A DNA stretch of 27,376 bases from Chara braunii (Eukaryota; Streptophyta; Charophyceae; Charales; Characeae): the NCBI GenBank assembly GCA_003427395.1, contig BFEA01000718.1, forward strand, positions 303,230-330,605, written 5' to 3'. Under the pieces are notes generated by a model, which did no database searches, was not told the DNA's origin, and saw only the letters and a program-made list of their open reading frames with translations. Within the stretch, counting starts at the first letter, position 1. The number at the start of each line of letters is the position of its first letter. Both the position numbers and the translations under genes were made by a program. This document shows positions 1 through 13,089 of this stretch, one piece after another.

Positions 1-1196
1 TGTGCAGACAGAGGTCGCAAAGTGTAAGGCAGGTAGGTCGACAATTCTGGAGTTGGATGTGAGAGGAGGCAGAGGGTGGGTTGTCCCTCTTCTTTTTTAG
101 CACAGAGGAACCAGTGGGAGGGGGTGGGGAACAGTTAGATAACAAAGGGTTTAGGGGAGGGTGGGTGTGAAAGGTGGGAAGGACACGTTTTGAAGGATTT
201 GGCGAAGGATACAGGGGTAAAGGGGCAAGGTTTAGGACAGGCGCTCTTGACTATTCTGCGTGGTGGGTGGGGTGGTGTTCGCCAAAAATGGAGACGGAAG
301 TGGCCTCACTATCAACGAGGACAAGCGTGGGGAGATCAAGAGGAAGGAGGGGGGGGGGGGAAGGAAAGGAACGCTGTGCAAAGGATGGGAATGACATGTT
401 TGATGGTTGGAATGTGCACGGAGCTTGTGCACCCTGGACTATTGGACTCTGACGGTGGGGGATTGTGGGAAAGGGAGTTACCGCTCCCGTGTTTTCTCCA
501 GCAGAACTGGGGAGAGGAGGGTGGGGGAAGCATGAGGAGGAGGGAGGAGAAGTTGGGTAGGAATGGCGAGTCGAATTGTCGAAAGGCCAAGGAGGTTGAT
601 GAGGACGCGAAAAAGTTGTGTGAGAGCAACAAAACCATGGTACTCGCACGTCCTCATTTATTACTGCATTTTTTTTACTTTTTTTTTACTGCATTTGCAT
701 TTTTTAATTCAGTATTTTGCCTAATTCTTCAAATCGGGCAACTCCTGTAAGTCCACAAATCATAGAACAAGTTCAACAACCGAATAAGAAAATTCCAGAG
801 GAAAAAAGGCACCTTGATCTAGGCTACCAGCCGGGCCGCCCGGGTCCCGGGTGGCCAGCCTGTGCAAAGAGGTCCCAGCAAAAAAAAATCCAAAAAATCC
901 GAAAAAAAAACTATGTTATGCAGAAAAATAAACTAAACAACTTTTGCCTCAGGGTCACATCGAAATTCTTCACCAAAATTAAAATAAAATTAAAAATTAA
1001 AAAAAATATATTTTTTTTTGTTGTTTTTTTGGCCCGGCCGGGCAAGTGACCCCGGGCCACTCTGGTAGCCTAGACCTTGATATGATTATCCGCACTATTA
1101 TTAGTGCTTGATCATTGGTAATGGTTTTTCATCTGCGGGAAATAACAGCAGCAATCCTGTGATGTATGCTTTGTATATTGTTTCCTATCTTGGAAG
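1..1196 (+). other. Intron sequence upstream of exon a
   Basis: No P5A exon was found here. The first ~650 bp are strongly purine-rich on the plus strand (GGAGG, GGGG runs), so long ORFs in this stretch are low-complexity artefacts. The rest carries T-rich sequence and the MITE at 819-1073. Confidence 0.6.
819..1073. mobile_element. hAT-like MITE, copy 1, with 8-bp target duplication
   Basis: Terminal inverted repeats CTAGGCTACCAG (819-830) and CTGGTAGCCTAG (1062-1073) enclose 255 bp. Exact 8-bp direct repeats ACCTTGAT lie at 811-818 and 1074-1081. Inside each terminus is a GC-rich block built from CCCGG/CCGGGC, followed by an AT-rich core that includes the motif TATGTTATGCAGAAAAATAA. There is no coding capacity. 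An 8-bp duplication is typical of hAT elements; the superfamily is inferred. Confidence 0.8.
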
Positions 1197-1345
1197 GTGA
1201 TGATCACAGGGGATCAGGCGTTGACGGCTGTCCACGTGGCATCACAAGTGCACATTGTTTCACGACCTGTGCTCGTTCTCACCCTGGGAGATGATGGCTC
1301 CTTCAGCTGGATATCTCCTGATGAGGCGGTTCAATTACCATTCAG
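1197..1345 (+). CDS. MIA/PDR2: P5A ATPase exon a (P-domain, TGD motif)
   Basis: The acceptor is the AG at 1195-1196 and the donor is CAG|GTTGGC at 1346. The exon opens with [20 protein letters not shown], the conserved P5A segment around the P-domain TGD. It ends in phase 2; the first base of the next exon completes an Arg codon. The upstream partner exon is not visible in 1-1196, so the window begins inside an intron. Confidence 0.93.
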
Positions 1346-1945
1346 GTTGGCATGTCTCTCTTGTTTGAAATTGGACAAAACAAATTAATAATTATTAAAT
1401 TTTTGTATACTATACTTCATTTATTCAGTATGAAACACTAGGAAATAGTATGAATGCTATGATTTATCTTTATTTATTTTATTTTCATTTACGGTGCTGT
1501 ATTTTACAGAATTAGTTAGATTCTTAAATTGATTCTTTTATACGTGTCAGATTTATGTGTGTATTTGAAGTGTTTACTATTCAGTGAATTTCAGTCGTTA
1601 ATATTTATTTATTTAGGAAGTTTTTTTATGCCCGGTCGGGCACCCAGGTGTGACGCCCGGGACACCGGGGCATGAAAAAAAAAAAAAAAAAAAGTAAAAA
1701 AAAAGCCTTTCTGCGCTCTCCTTGAGGACCCCAAATCCGGGCTCTTTTCAATTTTTGAGAGTTGGCTGTCAAGGGGCGGGTATAAATTTGTTTTAAGGGG
1801 GCTAAGGGGGTTTAAAGGGGGTTGCCTTAGTGTGATATTGTTATTTTCTTTTCTATCTCCGATTCGGTGAGGAATTCTGATGTGACCCTCAGCCAAAAGT
1901 TGTTTGTATTGCAATTCTACACAACATATATTTTTCTGGAATTTC

Positions 1946-1997
<52 letters not shown>

Positions 1998-4900
1998 GCG
2001 CTCGGGCTGCCCGGAACCCTGCCCAGGGGTCATGCCCAGCCGGGCACCCGGGCATGTATCCGGGCACAAGTTGGGTGCCAGGACGCCCGGAAAAACAGCC
2101 TAAATATTTATATCATTTGGTCTTACTTTTGTTCCCTGGCAATCTCAGCTGTCGGTGGGGTTTTGGATCTCTTGTCGCTCGTATTTTTTTGGTAATAATT
2201 ACAACAAGGCATTTTTTAAGCAAACTTAAAATAGAAATTCGAATTGTCTGAAGTTGTGGATTCTGACTTGCCGGTGGAATAGGAACCGGACTATTCCCCC
2301 CAGAATGGATATGGAGCCAGCCTCAGCCAGGTCCATCAGTTTTCTCTTTCCCTTTTATTTGTTTCTCTTCATGATTTCTCTACATGATTCTCCCGCTGAA
2401 ATTTATGTCGAGGTGTGTGGGGCTGGAGTTTGGGTTTTCGTATGTCCGTACGCTTCTGCTCAATATCCATGCCGCGCAGCTGAGTGGGAAAGTATGGTTC
2501 CTCCCGAACGCTAGAACTTGCGTTTGGCGAGTCCTTGTGGAAGTTTGCGACTGCAGGCTGATGAACCCGAGTATTGGACAGACTGATGAACCCCCCGAGC
2601 CGTGGGTGGGCAGGGCTACAAGATATAGTACACCTACGACACCCTTTTTTTTCACGAAATCAGTTCAAATCACAAATTTCTGAAAACAATTTTTGGAGGA
2701 GCAGGTATCTCACCTAGTCCATGGCTGGTGGGGGTTGGCCAAAAAGGCCAAAACAGCCTAAAAGGATCGCTGGCCTCCGATTTCTAACGGCCAGCTGCCC
2801 CTTTATTTTGGCCAGCTGGCGTCATCGTTTGGCTGTTTTATTATTATGTTTATCTTCTCGGCCAAAAGTTGTTTTTATGTTTTGTATTTTTTCTACAAAA
2901 GCACTCGTGTTATGGCAATCAGAACTGGGAATGCCTCACAGACAACCCAGACAGAATGAACACACTGGGATCATTACCCAGCCTCGGTTTGATCAGAGGA
3001 GAAACACCTCTGGGCGCAGAAAATGGCTAAGGTGAAGCAGCTGTCGTGAGAGCCTCCACCATCGAGATGCCCGACAAAAAAATTTAATTGTTGAATGGTA
3101 TGAAAAACTTTCATTTTTCCATGTGTAATCCGAATACAATGAGTGATTTTCTGTTCCAAAAATGGAGAAGCGGATTTTACAACGTTAGTCTTTTTATTTT
3201 ATAATGATTTTTCCCAAAATTTCGTACAAAAATCTGAGCTCGAGAAATCGTCAAAGCTGGCACACTCAAACTTTTGCGCACAGCCGCTGACCACCCCAGC
3301 CACGCCGCCTTGTGGTGTACTCAGCGGTAGTTCGATTGCGGAGCGCCAAGTGGAGTGGTGGTTTATGCTGGGAAAACGAGTTCGAACTTCAGCTGGATTG
3401 CCCAAGGAGGGGGGAGGGGGGGACGGGGAGGGGGGGGGGGGGGGAGGGGGGGAAGAATTATGTGCTTGATATTAGGCTGTACTCGAGAGCTCTGTTGGGC
3501 AGTGTCTCACATTATTGTATCTGTCAGGATTTGAACTCATGATCTCTGTTGAGAAGTTAGACGTCATTGTCTACTATTCAGCCACAAGGCGGGTGGTACG
3601 TTGGACTTTAAACTATTTGTTTCCTTGATGTTCCTATTTCTTCCCCCTCTGTCGCTTATTGTCATTTTCCGTGCTTCTTTCTTCCCCATGTATTGTTTGT
3701 GTGTCCATCTCAGAATCGAAGAGGTCGAGCAGGTGGCATCTACGTATGACCTATGCGTGGCTGGAGAAGGCTTGGCATGGCTCGCAAGGCAAGAGGCGCT
3801 GGATGTTGTCATTCCTCGAGTACAGGTATGTTAGACTTGAGCATTCGATTGTTATGAATCGAGGAGGTAGAGTCAAAGAGTTGCCTGGTGTAAAATACCC
3901 ATAATTGTATTCAAGGAGTAAAAGACTTGGACAAGGAACTCCTAATCGACGTCGAGGCAGATCAAAATATGTGGTAGTACCAAGAAACCCAAAATTGGAA
4001 TATGAACCAAAAAATCTCGGTGTCTCGCTCGTCGAGCCCTTTTCTGAGGGCGTATTCACACTCCGACTGTCCATAATTATAGCCAGAAATTCCCATGGTC
4101 TTACGCGCAGTGTGTACAAGGCCTGAGTACATATTCACCACGGCATGCTGATCCACGATTGCTACCGTCTTCACCCGAATAGAACGCCCGGTCATTGTTC
4201 CAACTTCTTGTTCTCGAGCTGCAGAGAACAATCCGAACTGAGGCAATGTTTCTGGATTCGCTCCGCCTTAAAGCATTAATCCTGAAACATCGAAAAGGTC
4301 CTAGTCTGAGTATGCCCTAAGCTGCTCATTTGAGTCCTGTTCCGAAGTCTCGCGTATACCAACTTGCAGCAGCTGTTGGTGGGCGAGAGCATCTCACCAT
4401 CCGCCACAACAAAAAAAAAAGGGTATCTTGAGAGCTAAGTATTAGAAGATGTATAACTTTCTCGCCTTTTCAGCTATAAGATCGCGTGTAGTGTAATTTC
4501 TGATCAGTTTAATATCCGATCCATGGTCCATTGGGCCACTGGGAAAAAAAAAAAAAAAAAAAAAACTGAGAACATGACAATATGTACCAATCCACCTTTT
4601 GCTGCATTGAAGGTTTTTGTCCCCAACTTATTGTTCTGCGGAGAAGAAATACTGCCACGCTTCTCCTAATCCTATGCATGTATCTTTTGATTCTTTGGCA
4701 ATTGTGTTGTCTTGCCTGTATTCATTAATGAAGCATCATAGACCCCCCTGGTGTGGGGATAACTTACTGTACTCTTTTTTTTTTTTAATTCTTTTCTTTT
4801 TTTGCAGCTGCCATAGGTGAATGGATTATTACTTGCATCGCACAAGTCCGTTCTTCTAATTCGTTCTACGAGCTCCTTCTTTGCGCTTTCCACCTTAGTT

Positions 4901-5475
4901 GACGAGCATTGTGGGACTCACGTCTATCACGGTCTATGTAATCATCCCCTCGTTGTTGACAGGTGTATGCGAGGGTTTCACCAGATCAGAAGGAGATGAT
5001 CCTCACTACACTCAAGGGCTGTGGGCGAGTGACGCTGATGTGTGGCGATGGAACAAACGATGTCGGAGCATTGAAACAGGTAGGGAATTAATAAACCTCG
5101 TCGCCAAGTTAATGTCTGCCCTTCGTTTTCTTGTATATTCGCAACTGGCTCCTTCCAACTCACCCGCATGTTGTTGGACGATCTCTTCTGTGTATTTTGA
5201 GTTTGTCTGTTTTTTCTTTGTCCATGCATGCATGGAAGACGTGTTGTGGTCAGTATATAATTGCCGCATCGCTACTACTTCCGTCATCCGTGAGCAAGTT
5301 CACACATGAAGCCGCACAAATTTACAAATAAGAAAAGGGAAAGTGGGACCTGTGCACCAATAAGCCTAGCTCAGTTGGTACACCCACGAGCTGCTGAAAT
5401 ACAGACCCAAGTTTGAATCCAGATGCAATCACATGAACAGAATAAATTAATACTGAGGTACCTTGGGCCGTCACC

Positions 5476-5508
<33 letters not shown>

Positions 5509-8500
5509 AAGAAGAAGAAGAAGAAAAAGTGGGACCTGTGCTCTCAGCATACCAAAAGGCTGTTGCTGGATTGCATCTGATGTCTGGCGATGTACGTTAT
5601 AACATCAGAGCAGGACTGTGGCATTGACAATCCCTATGTATATTCACAACCCCTCCGCCTCCTCCCCCGCCTCCCCCCCTCCTCCCCGCCTACACTCCTT
5701 TTCCTCCCAACACACACATCTGTCAACCGCAGAAGATATCCCTGAAGGGTCATCCTCCTCTGTGTTGCAAAAAACATTTTGTAGAGAATGCAGCTTTTGG
5801 GCAACATATCTGTTCCCGATCGACCCACAAGGGAACCCCCCTAAGGGCATGCTCTTTGCGGTGAACATATCGCACAGAAATCAGAACCCAATCGGCAAGC
5901 TGCTCATGCCATCAGGGGGTCGAATCCCTGTTGTCAAGGCTGCACCTTGGAAGAAACAAGTTTTTCAATGTCTATATCACTTTGGAGAACTCCTATCGGG
6001 TTGTCGGTGTATGTGCTTGTTTGTGCATGCCAAGCGGATCCATACGTGGGATTTTCATCTGTGAATCACAACATTGTTATGAACTTGGTTGTTTGACAAT
6101 TGGATTGCCACTCACACACAACAGAACTCACACATGCCCATACATGCACAAGTCAGGGGGAGGAAGAGACAGTCCACCTGCACACACATCAGAGATACGC
6201 AGCGAAATAGCAACCCTGCACAGATGGGGAGAATACACACACAGTGTTCTCTCTCTCTGAAGAACTCCCAACAACCAATCACAATTGACACTGCCCAGAT
6301 GATGAGCCAACTCAACACAATTAACCCCAATAATCGTTACAGAGTTTAACCCAGTGTCTCGCCACTCAATTACCACCCACTCCACTCACTACCACACACT
6401 CAGAGTCTAGCGCTGCACTGAAACAGCCTCCCAGAGGCCAGCGCCATACACCCAGGTGCAGATCATGAGTAGCGAAGTAGTCTCCAGTGTCGATGAGTCC
6501 CTCTGACGATGAAGAGGACAGCTATGGCTGTCCGACTGCTACCGCAGCAGCAGAACCCACGTATCCTCAGTGAAGACCTCCGATATAGCCTGCCCACGCA
6601 GATATCCCCCGGGGGATAGATGCGTAGAGAGCAGTCCCAGCTATGGCTGTCTCAGATGGCGGCTATGGCTGCTCCACTCACAGCTGATGTCTCCGGTCCC
6701 ACTGCAGACATTCAGCGCTGCTAAACTTGATTGGCCACCAGCGCTGCACGCGAAAAATGAAAGCCAAAAGTCCCTCTACCGGTTTCCCTTCTCGACTTAT
6801 AGATTCCTACACTAGCCTAGACCTAGACCGGACTGACTGGACCTACCGGTACCGTTGCTGTTTCGGCCTCTCGGCCTCTACCGGACCCGGCTATAGGCTA
6901 TAGGACCGTATAGCAGTATAGGCCGCTTAGGGCCTGTCTGTCCTAGGGTAGCCCGGGCCTGCTGTAGGCAGTTAGGGTAGCTGTAGAAATTCGTTCAGTG
7001 CCGGGCCTGTATTTTCCTGGAATTGCAATTCTGTCCCTCACGAATTTCCAAACAGGCAGGTCTCTCGGTTAGCCCTCAGCCAAACAAAATTACAAAACTA
7101 ACCCTACGGTTAGTGTACAGCCTCGCAGTCAATCTCGGCAGCAGAAATCAGCAAGTCATTGCAACATTCTATTTTTACGGGGTTCGGTGAAAATGCCGCT
7201 TTGGCCTCAAGATTATATGGGTCCTAACTCATGGCCACATGAGAGTTTAAGTGCAAACGAACGCATTAGAGTTGGAAGTCCCTTCAACTGTCCTTCAGTA
7301 CATCCGTTAAAATTGGAGTGATACCGAGAGAGAAGATTAATGTGGCCCCTGCTCGAGAATGACGTGCATAAATAAGAGAAAGGGTCCGGATTGAAGGGGG
7401 TGTGCGGAGAGGGGGGGAAAGGAAGCTCATTGCTTAATCACTGCCTACAGGCGCGAAATTCAATGGGTCCGAAATTCACAAATCAATTATAAATCAGTCG
7501 CTCCCTCGAGGCATCGAACCTGCAACCTGCTGATTGAAAATCAGAAACTTTACCACAAGGAAAGTGGAGCTGGGATGAAACGGAAGCTCACAGAAGAGAA
7601 TTTCAGCCCACCCCAGCATGGTCAGTACATCACATACAGCCATGAACCGTTGTAGTCAGTCACATCAACCAAATGGCCCTTCAAGCCTAAGCTCAAGGGG
7701 TTTGGCATGCGGACCCACACGGGTATAATTTCCCGTGAGCTCAAAGCACGCTGCGTTTGAAGCTCATTGCTTATTTGTTGCCTCCAGGAAGGAGCCTCCG
7801 ATGCTACAAGCAAACAATTTTTTGAGATTCATTTGTCATCAGGAGGCTCGGCGGGTCGCCATAGAAGCGATGACTCGCCGACACAAAGAGGAAGGAGCCT
7901 CAGAGACTACCAGCAAATGTTTTTTGAGCGCTCTCAACCCACCTCGTCATTGTAGTGGTTGGCATTGGTCCTTGCTGTTTGTTGAGGGCACTGAACTGGG
8001 AACGTCATGAGGTCGGTGATCATCTCTTTCAGTATGTGTCACATCTCAAGCTGAAAGATGTTCCTTTTTTTTTTCATCTTTTATAAAAGGGTCCAGTTGT
8101 ACAGGCTGGATGTGAGGCCTTAGTAGATGCCCGCAGTACTCGGTCGTTCGGGAGATCAGATGGATTGTGAAGACCCCTAAGGACAGTCTACTCCAGGTGG
8201 CATCATTTTGTTTTCCTATTCTGTCCTAATGATATCATATCGAAAGTTGAGCCCTACAGCGGCACATCCTAGACCTAGAACCCGAAGGAATCATCTGAGA
8301 CCTTCGGCAGGTGCGGGTGAAGCTGGAAGATGTCTCCACTTGCATCTGTTGGTGACTTCTCTGTACCGGAAGGTAATGAATGGTCTGATGTCTGATATGC
8401 TTGCCGCATCTTCAATTTGTCACGAGTACTCGTGACCCTAGGTTTGGGTTGATGGTTTTGTTCCACCAGGATTTCATCTGATGGTGACCCAAATTGCTGG

Positions 8501-10230
8501 GGTCTTAGGTTACAGAAACATTTGAATTAAAATTGTTAAATACATACCCCACAACGTGTTTGTAGACATCATCAGCGATTGAACACGGCTTGCTCAGATT
8601 CTGCTCCTGTACCTAGCTGATATTTTTAGCATTGTGCATGCGATGTGGTTGTCGAACGGTTTGCAGGCACATGTAGGCGTGGCGCTCCTGAATGTGTCCC
8701 CGCCGCCTAAGTCGTCATCCATCCGCACTTTGGAGACCAGCTCTTCACACAGTCCGACCTCAACCCTCACTGGAGTGGATGGAAGAAGTGCTCACAGCAG
8801 CGGAGGCGGTGAGTGTTGGGGGGCTTGTTTGCCGCTTGTAGGAGTGAAAACTGATACGTTATTATGACTGGAAACTGATACGAAGTTGGATTTTAATGAA
8901 TGTGCTGTTGCTCCCCAGAATGGATATGAAGCCAGTTCCATAAGGATCTGTTTTCAGGTGGGGGTGAAAAAAAAAAGTGCTGTTGCTTTTCTAACTCTAC
9001 GAATGCTACTGCTTCACACGGTCCTACCTCAACCCTCACTGGAGCGGATGGAAGAAGTGCTCAAAGCAGCGGAGGTGGTGAGTGTTGGGGGCTTGTTTGT
9101 AGCTATTATGACTGATCTTATGTTCTGTGCTTTGCAACATAACACAACCTCTTGGACGTGCCTATGGAAAACTGATACGAAGACAGGAACGAAGTTGGAT
9201 TTTAATGCTGTTGCTCCCCGAAAGCCACGTCCATAACGACCTGTTTTCAGGTGGTGGAAAAAAAAAAAAAAAAAAAGTGCTGCCCAGAATGTGCTGTTGC
9301 TGTTATAACTGTAGGAATGCTACTACTGCTTCACACAGTTCTACGAACTTCTACCTCAACCCCCACTGGAGGAGATGGAAGAAGTGCCCAAAGCAGCAAA
9401 GGTGGTGAGTGTTGGGGCCCTTGTTTGCAGCTTTAAGTTGTGATCTCATATGCTGTGCTTCGCACCATAACACAAGCTCTTGGAAATGCCTGTTTTTTGG
9501 GGGAAACTGATACGAAGTTGGATTTAGTGTGCTGTTGCTCTCAAAAACTGGATATGGAGCCCGGTCCAGAAGGGCCTCTTTTCGGGCGGGGGAAAGGCAA
9601 AAAGTGATGTTGCTTTTCTGTTCTGTAGGAATACTACTTGGAAGCCGGTGGGCTTATCATGAGCTAGGTTGGGGCAGTTCGTGGTCTCGGATCCCGTAGA
9701 AATTTCATCTTCGATGCCTCAGGTATTAGCTACAGCCTACAAGTTGTATGCGTTCAGTGGTTTCGTTGCTGTCGAATTCTTCAACCTTGCCTGAAGAAAA
9801 CTATGGTTGGCGAAGGCCATCTCGAGTGACCTTTTTTACCAGAACTGTTTTTGCAGAAGCAGTGGCAGCCAAAAAAAAAGTGGCAGCCGGCTTGAAACTA
9901 TTGGATTGTCATTGGCGTCTCATTTCCAAGCTTCTGATTTGTATTCCTTTTCATTCCTGGTTTTCTTCATTTTTCGGCAGGTAGCAATAGCTGAGCCTCC
10001 CCTCGGCACGGGTACACCACCATGATACTTAGTACCATATCCTTCTCCCGAGAAAGGAGGTACAGAGTCAGAGCTGCAGTGAACACCTCTGTCAGTGAGT
10101 AGGGAGGGACAGAACAACACAGGGTGTAGTGCTATGTCATTTTTTGTTTGGTCGCATTACCCATGAACCGTTGAAAGAAGGGCAGAGTGGACAGAAGAAC
10201 AAGGGGGGGGGGGGGNGGGGGGGAGAGAGA

Positions 10231-10282
<52 letters not shown>

Positions 10283-12913
10283 GAACCTTGCGACAACTGT
10301 GTTCAAATCTGGTGATGTGTGTGTTTCTGTGTGATGTACTAAGTTTGTGGGTGTCTGCTTCCGACGACGTTGGTCGACGTTGTGCGCGGACCACGTGTAC
10401 TCTGTCAATGTATGTTTTTTATTTTTAGTAATTTACTACTATTAGAATTGCTGGTAAGTGAGGACCAAGATTCACAGGGGTTCCTAGGAAATAGCCCAGG
10501 CTAAGAGAGAACTTTACAGCTTCCCGCAACTCCAACGAATCTATGTCGAAACCTACAGTGAACATGTGATGCCTTTCTCCATAAATGTGTCCGTGGTATG
10601 GAGTCTATGAACTATATCTTCAACTTTTCTGCCCGATTATGATGGGGTGCTATCACTGCTATGTGCTGTTGTTAGCCACACAGCGTGGGGCTGGCCAAGG
10701 CGGCTTGAAAGCGCTGGAAAACTGTTTCAGGTGTAGTCTCTGAGGTTCCTTCCTCTTCGACTGACTCATGATTATCGACTATGTATCATTAAACCACCAG
10801 TACCCCCAAGCCGCATCTTCCCAATGCTGGATATTGCCCGCCCCTAGAGTACCTAAACGTTGTCGAGGTCGTGCTTGGCAGCGATGCGATATCTGTCGCA
10901 TTAATTCTTTTGACAAATTGACACGGAAAAGGTTTTGTTCTTTTTCCCTTACCCTATCCAGTGGCATGTAATCGGTGGCAGCAATGTTTTTCGCTTTTTT
11001 CCTTTGTGGAAGGAGACGAGTGTAAAAAATCGCCCTCGTGGGGACACTCAAAATTTTGCTCGCTCTTCCCTGGGGCCGCCGACCTCCGGGGTAGGCCCGA
11101 TTACGTGCGCATCGGGACAAGGTACCTGGGGGGCGGACTGGTGGTCTAACGTGCTACGACTTCAACATGTAATCGATGGCAATTAACGAGTTCCGTTCAA
11201 AAAATTCAAACAGGATTGTTAACCTGCTACTACGTCGATCGGTGCGTGCGTGTGGTGCAATTTGGTACAGTTATGTTAAATGACGGAGCGAATCGGCGGC
11301 GGAGATCCCAGAGCAGCAGTAGCAGAGGAGGAGGCCTGGCAGCTGCAATTGGTCCTCAAGCAAATGGTGTGGTTCAACGGTCAGGAAGGAGTTTGGCAGG
11401 CAGTCCTGAACTCGGTCAAGTCATTGGGGGCTCATCTTCGACGGATGCCAACGGAGCCGTTGTACCGCTGACTCCTGCGGAGCTCCAGCGGCAGCGCTTG
11501 TTGAAGAAGCAAGAGCAACTGAAAGCCATGATGGACGAAATGGATCAGTTGCCGACAGTCAAGTTGGGCGATGCGTCAATGGCTTCCCCCTTCACAGCGA
11601 AGCATGCGTCAGTCCAACCAACATTGACAATTATTAAGCAGGGGCGCTGTACCCTCGTCACGACAATGCAGGTGTGTGCCTTATGTTGTTTATCTCCCTG
11701 TGCTTGGTGCGCGACTGAGCAGATGACAGCAGAATACCCCCATCTGACCTAGTGGAGTTGATTTGTGATTGGTTGGTTCCTTCTCCTACATAGGTCGTGG
11801 AAGGAGGAGGAATTCTGTGCCTCTGCCATAGGCCTCTGCGGAGGCTCGGTAGTGCTATTTTCGCTCCGACATAGCAGATCGTCCTGCACCAGCAAAATTT
11901 GTTCGTAAAATTCATGTTGTCTTGTCACCGGGGATTACGCTCTTCCTTCAAGTAGTTTTTCTCTCGAAGGACCCGGAAGGCGATAAGGATAGGAAGAATC
12001 CTGTGTTTTCAAGTGCACCGTGAACATCCGTTACGGCAACGGAGAAGGACAGAAGGAATGAAGAAGAGAAGGGGGAGGGAAAAGGAGAAGAGAATGAGAA
12101 AAGCAAGGGGGAGGAAATGCTAGGGATATCTTTGTGCCGACCGATTTGGCAGTGTTTAGGGGGGTAGGATTGGGTGCTAAGAGATATCGGTATGGCTGTT
12201 CAGGGTGGTCCAGGGGTATGTGAGAGGGGTTCAGCGTTTGTGTTAAAGATGTCCAGCGGGCTACGTTGGCATGCTACCCCTCGTTTGTTGTCCTCTTCTC
12301 CCTCTCTGCCTACGGTTTACCGGGCAGTTCCCCTCGTTTGTTGTCCTCTTCTCTCTCTCTGCCTACGGTTTACCGGGCAGTTCTGTTTGTGACGATATAT
12401 ACTGGTAACGAAAACTGTGCACCTCAGGTGGCTAACGGCTTAACACAAAGTGGACAGTTCTTTCACTGATTTGATAGCATTGTTTTTTTTTCTGGGCTGT
12501 GGAATATCTGCAGATGTTCAAGATTTTGGGGTTGAACTGCTTGGCAATGGCGTACGTGTTGAGTGTCATGTCTCTGGATGGTGTAAAAGTCGGCGACATC
12601 CAAGCCATGATCAGCGGGTTGTTTACGGCAGCCTTCTTTCTGTTCATTTCACATGCAAAACCACTGACAACGCTGTCACCGGAACGACCACATGCAAAGA
12701 TATTCTCATGGTATGTCATGCTATCGCTCATGGGCCAGTTTGCTGTTCATCTGACTTTTCTGGTCATGGCGGTCCGCCAAGCGGAGAAGCATATGCCTGA
12801 AGAATGCATCGATCCAGACTCAGAGTTTACTCCAAATCTTGTCAACACGGTTTCATACACAGTCAACATGATGATCCAGGTCAGTTATCCTCCCTTCCCC
12901 CCGCTTTCTCCCC

Positions 12914-13001
<88 letters not shown>

Positions 13002-13002
13002 N

Positions 13003-13089
<87 letters not shown>

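Noticed and set aside
190-750. 186-codon plus-strand ORF and antisense ORFs near the window start
   Set aside because: Purine-rich low-complexity sequence, overlapping ORFs in several frames, no recognisable domain, and it lies in what must be an intron of the ATPase gene.
5366-5435. Stand-alone tRNA gene
   Set aside because: A and B boxes are present but the cloverleaf is not intact, and the poly-A tail with flanking 16-bp duplications shows a SINE.
9001-9077. Second duplicated exon as a coding exon
   Set aside because: The acceptor AG is mutated to CG and the 77-bp length would shift the frame into exon e.
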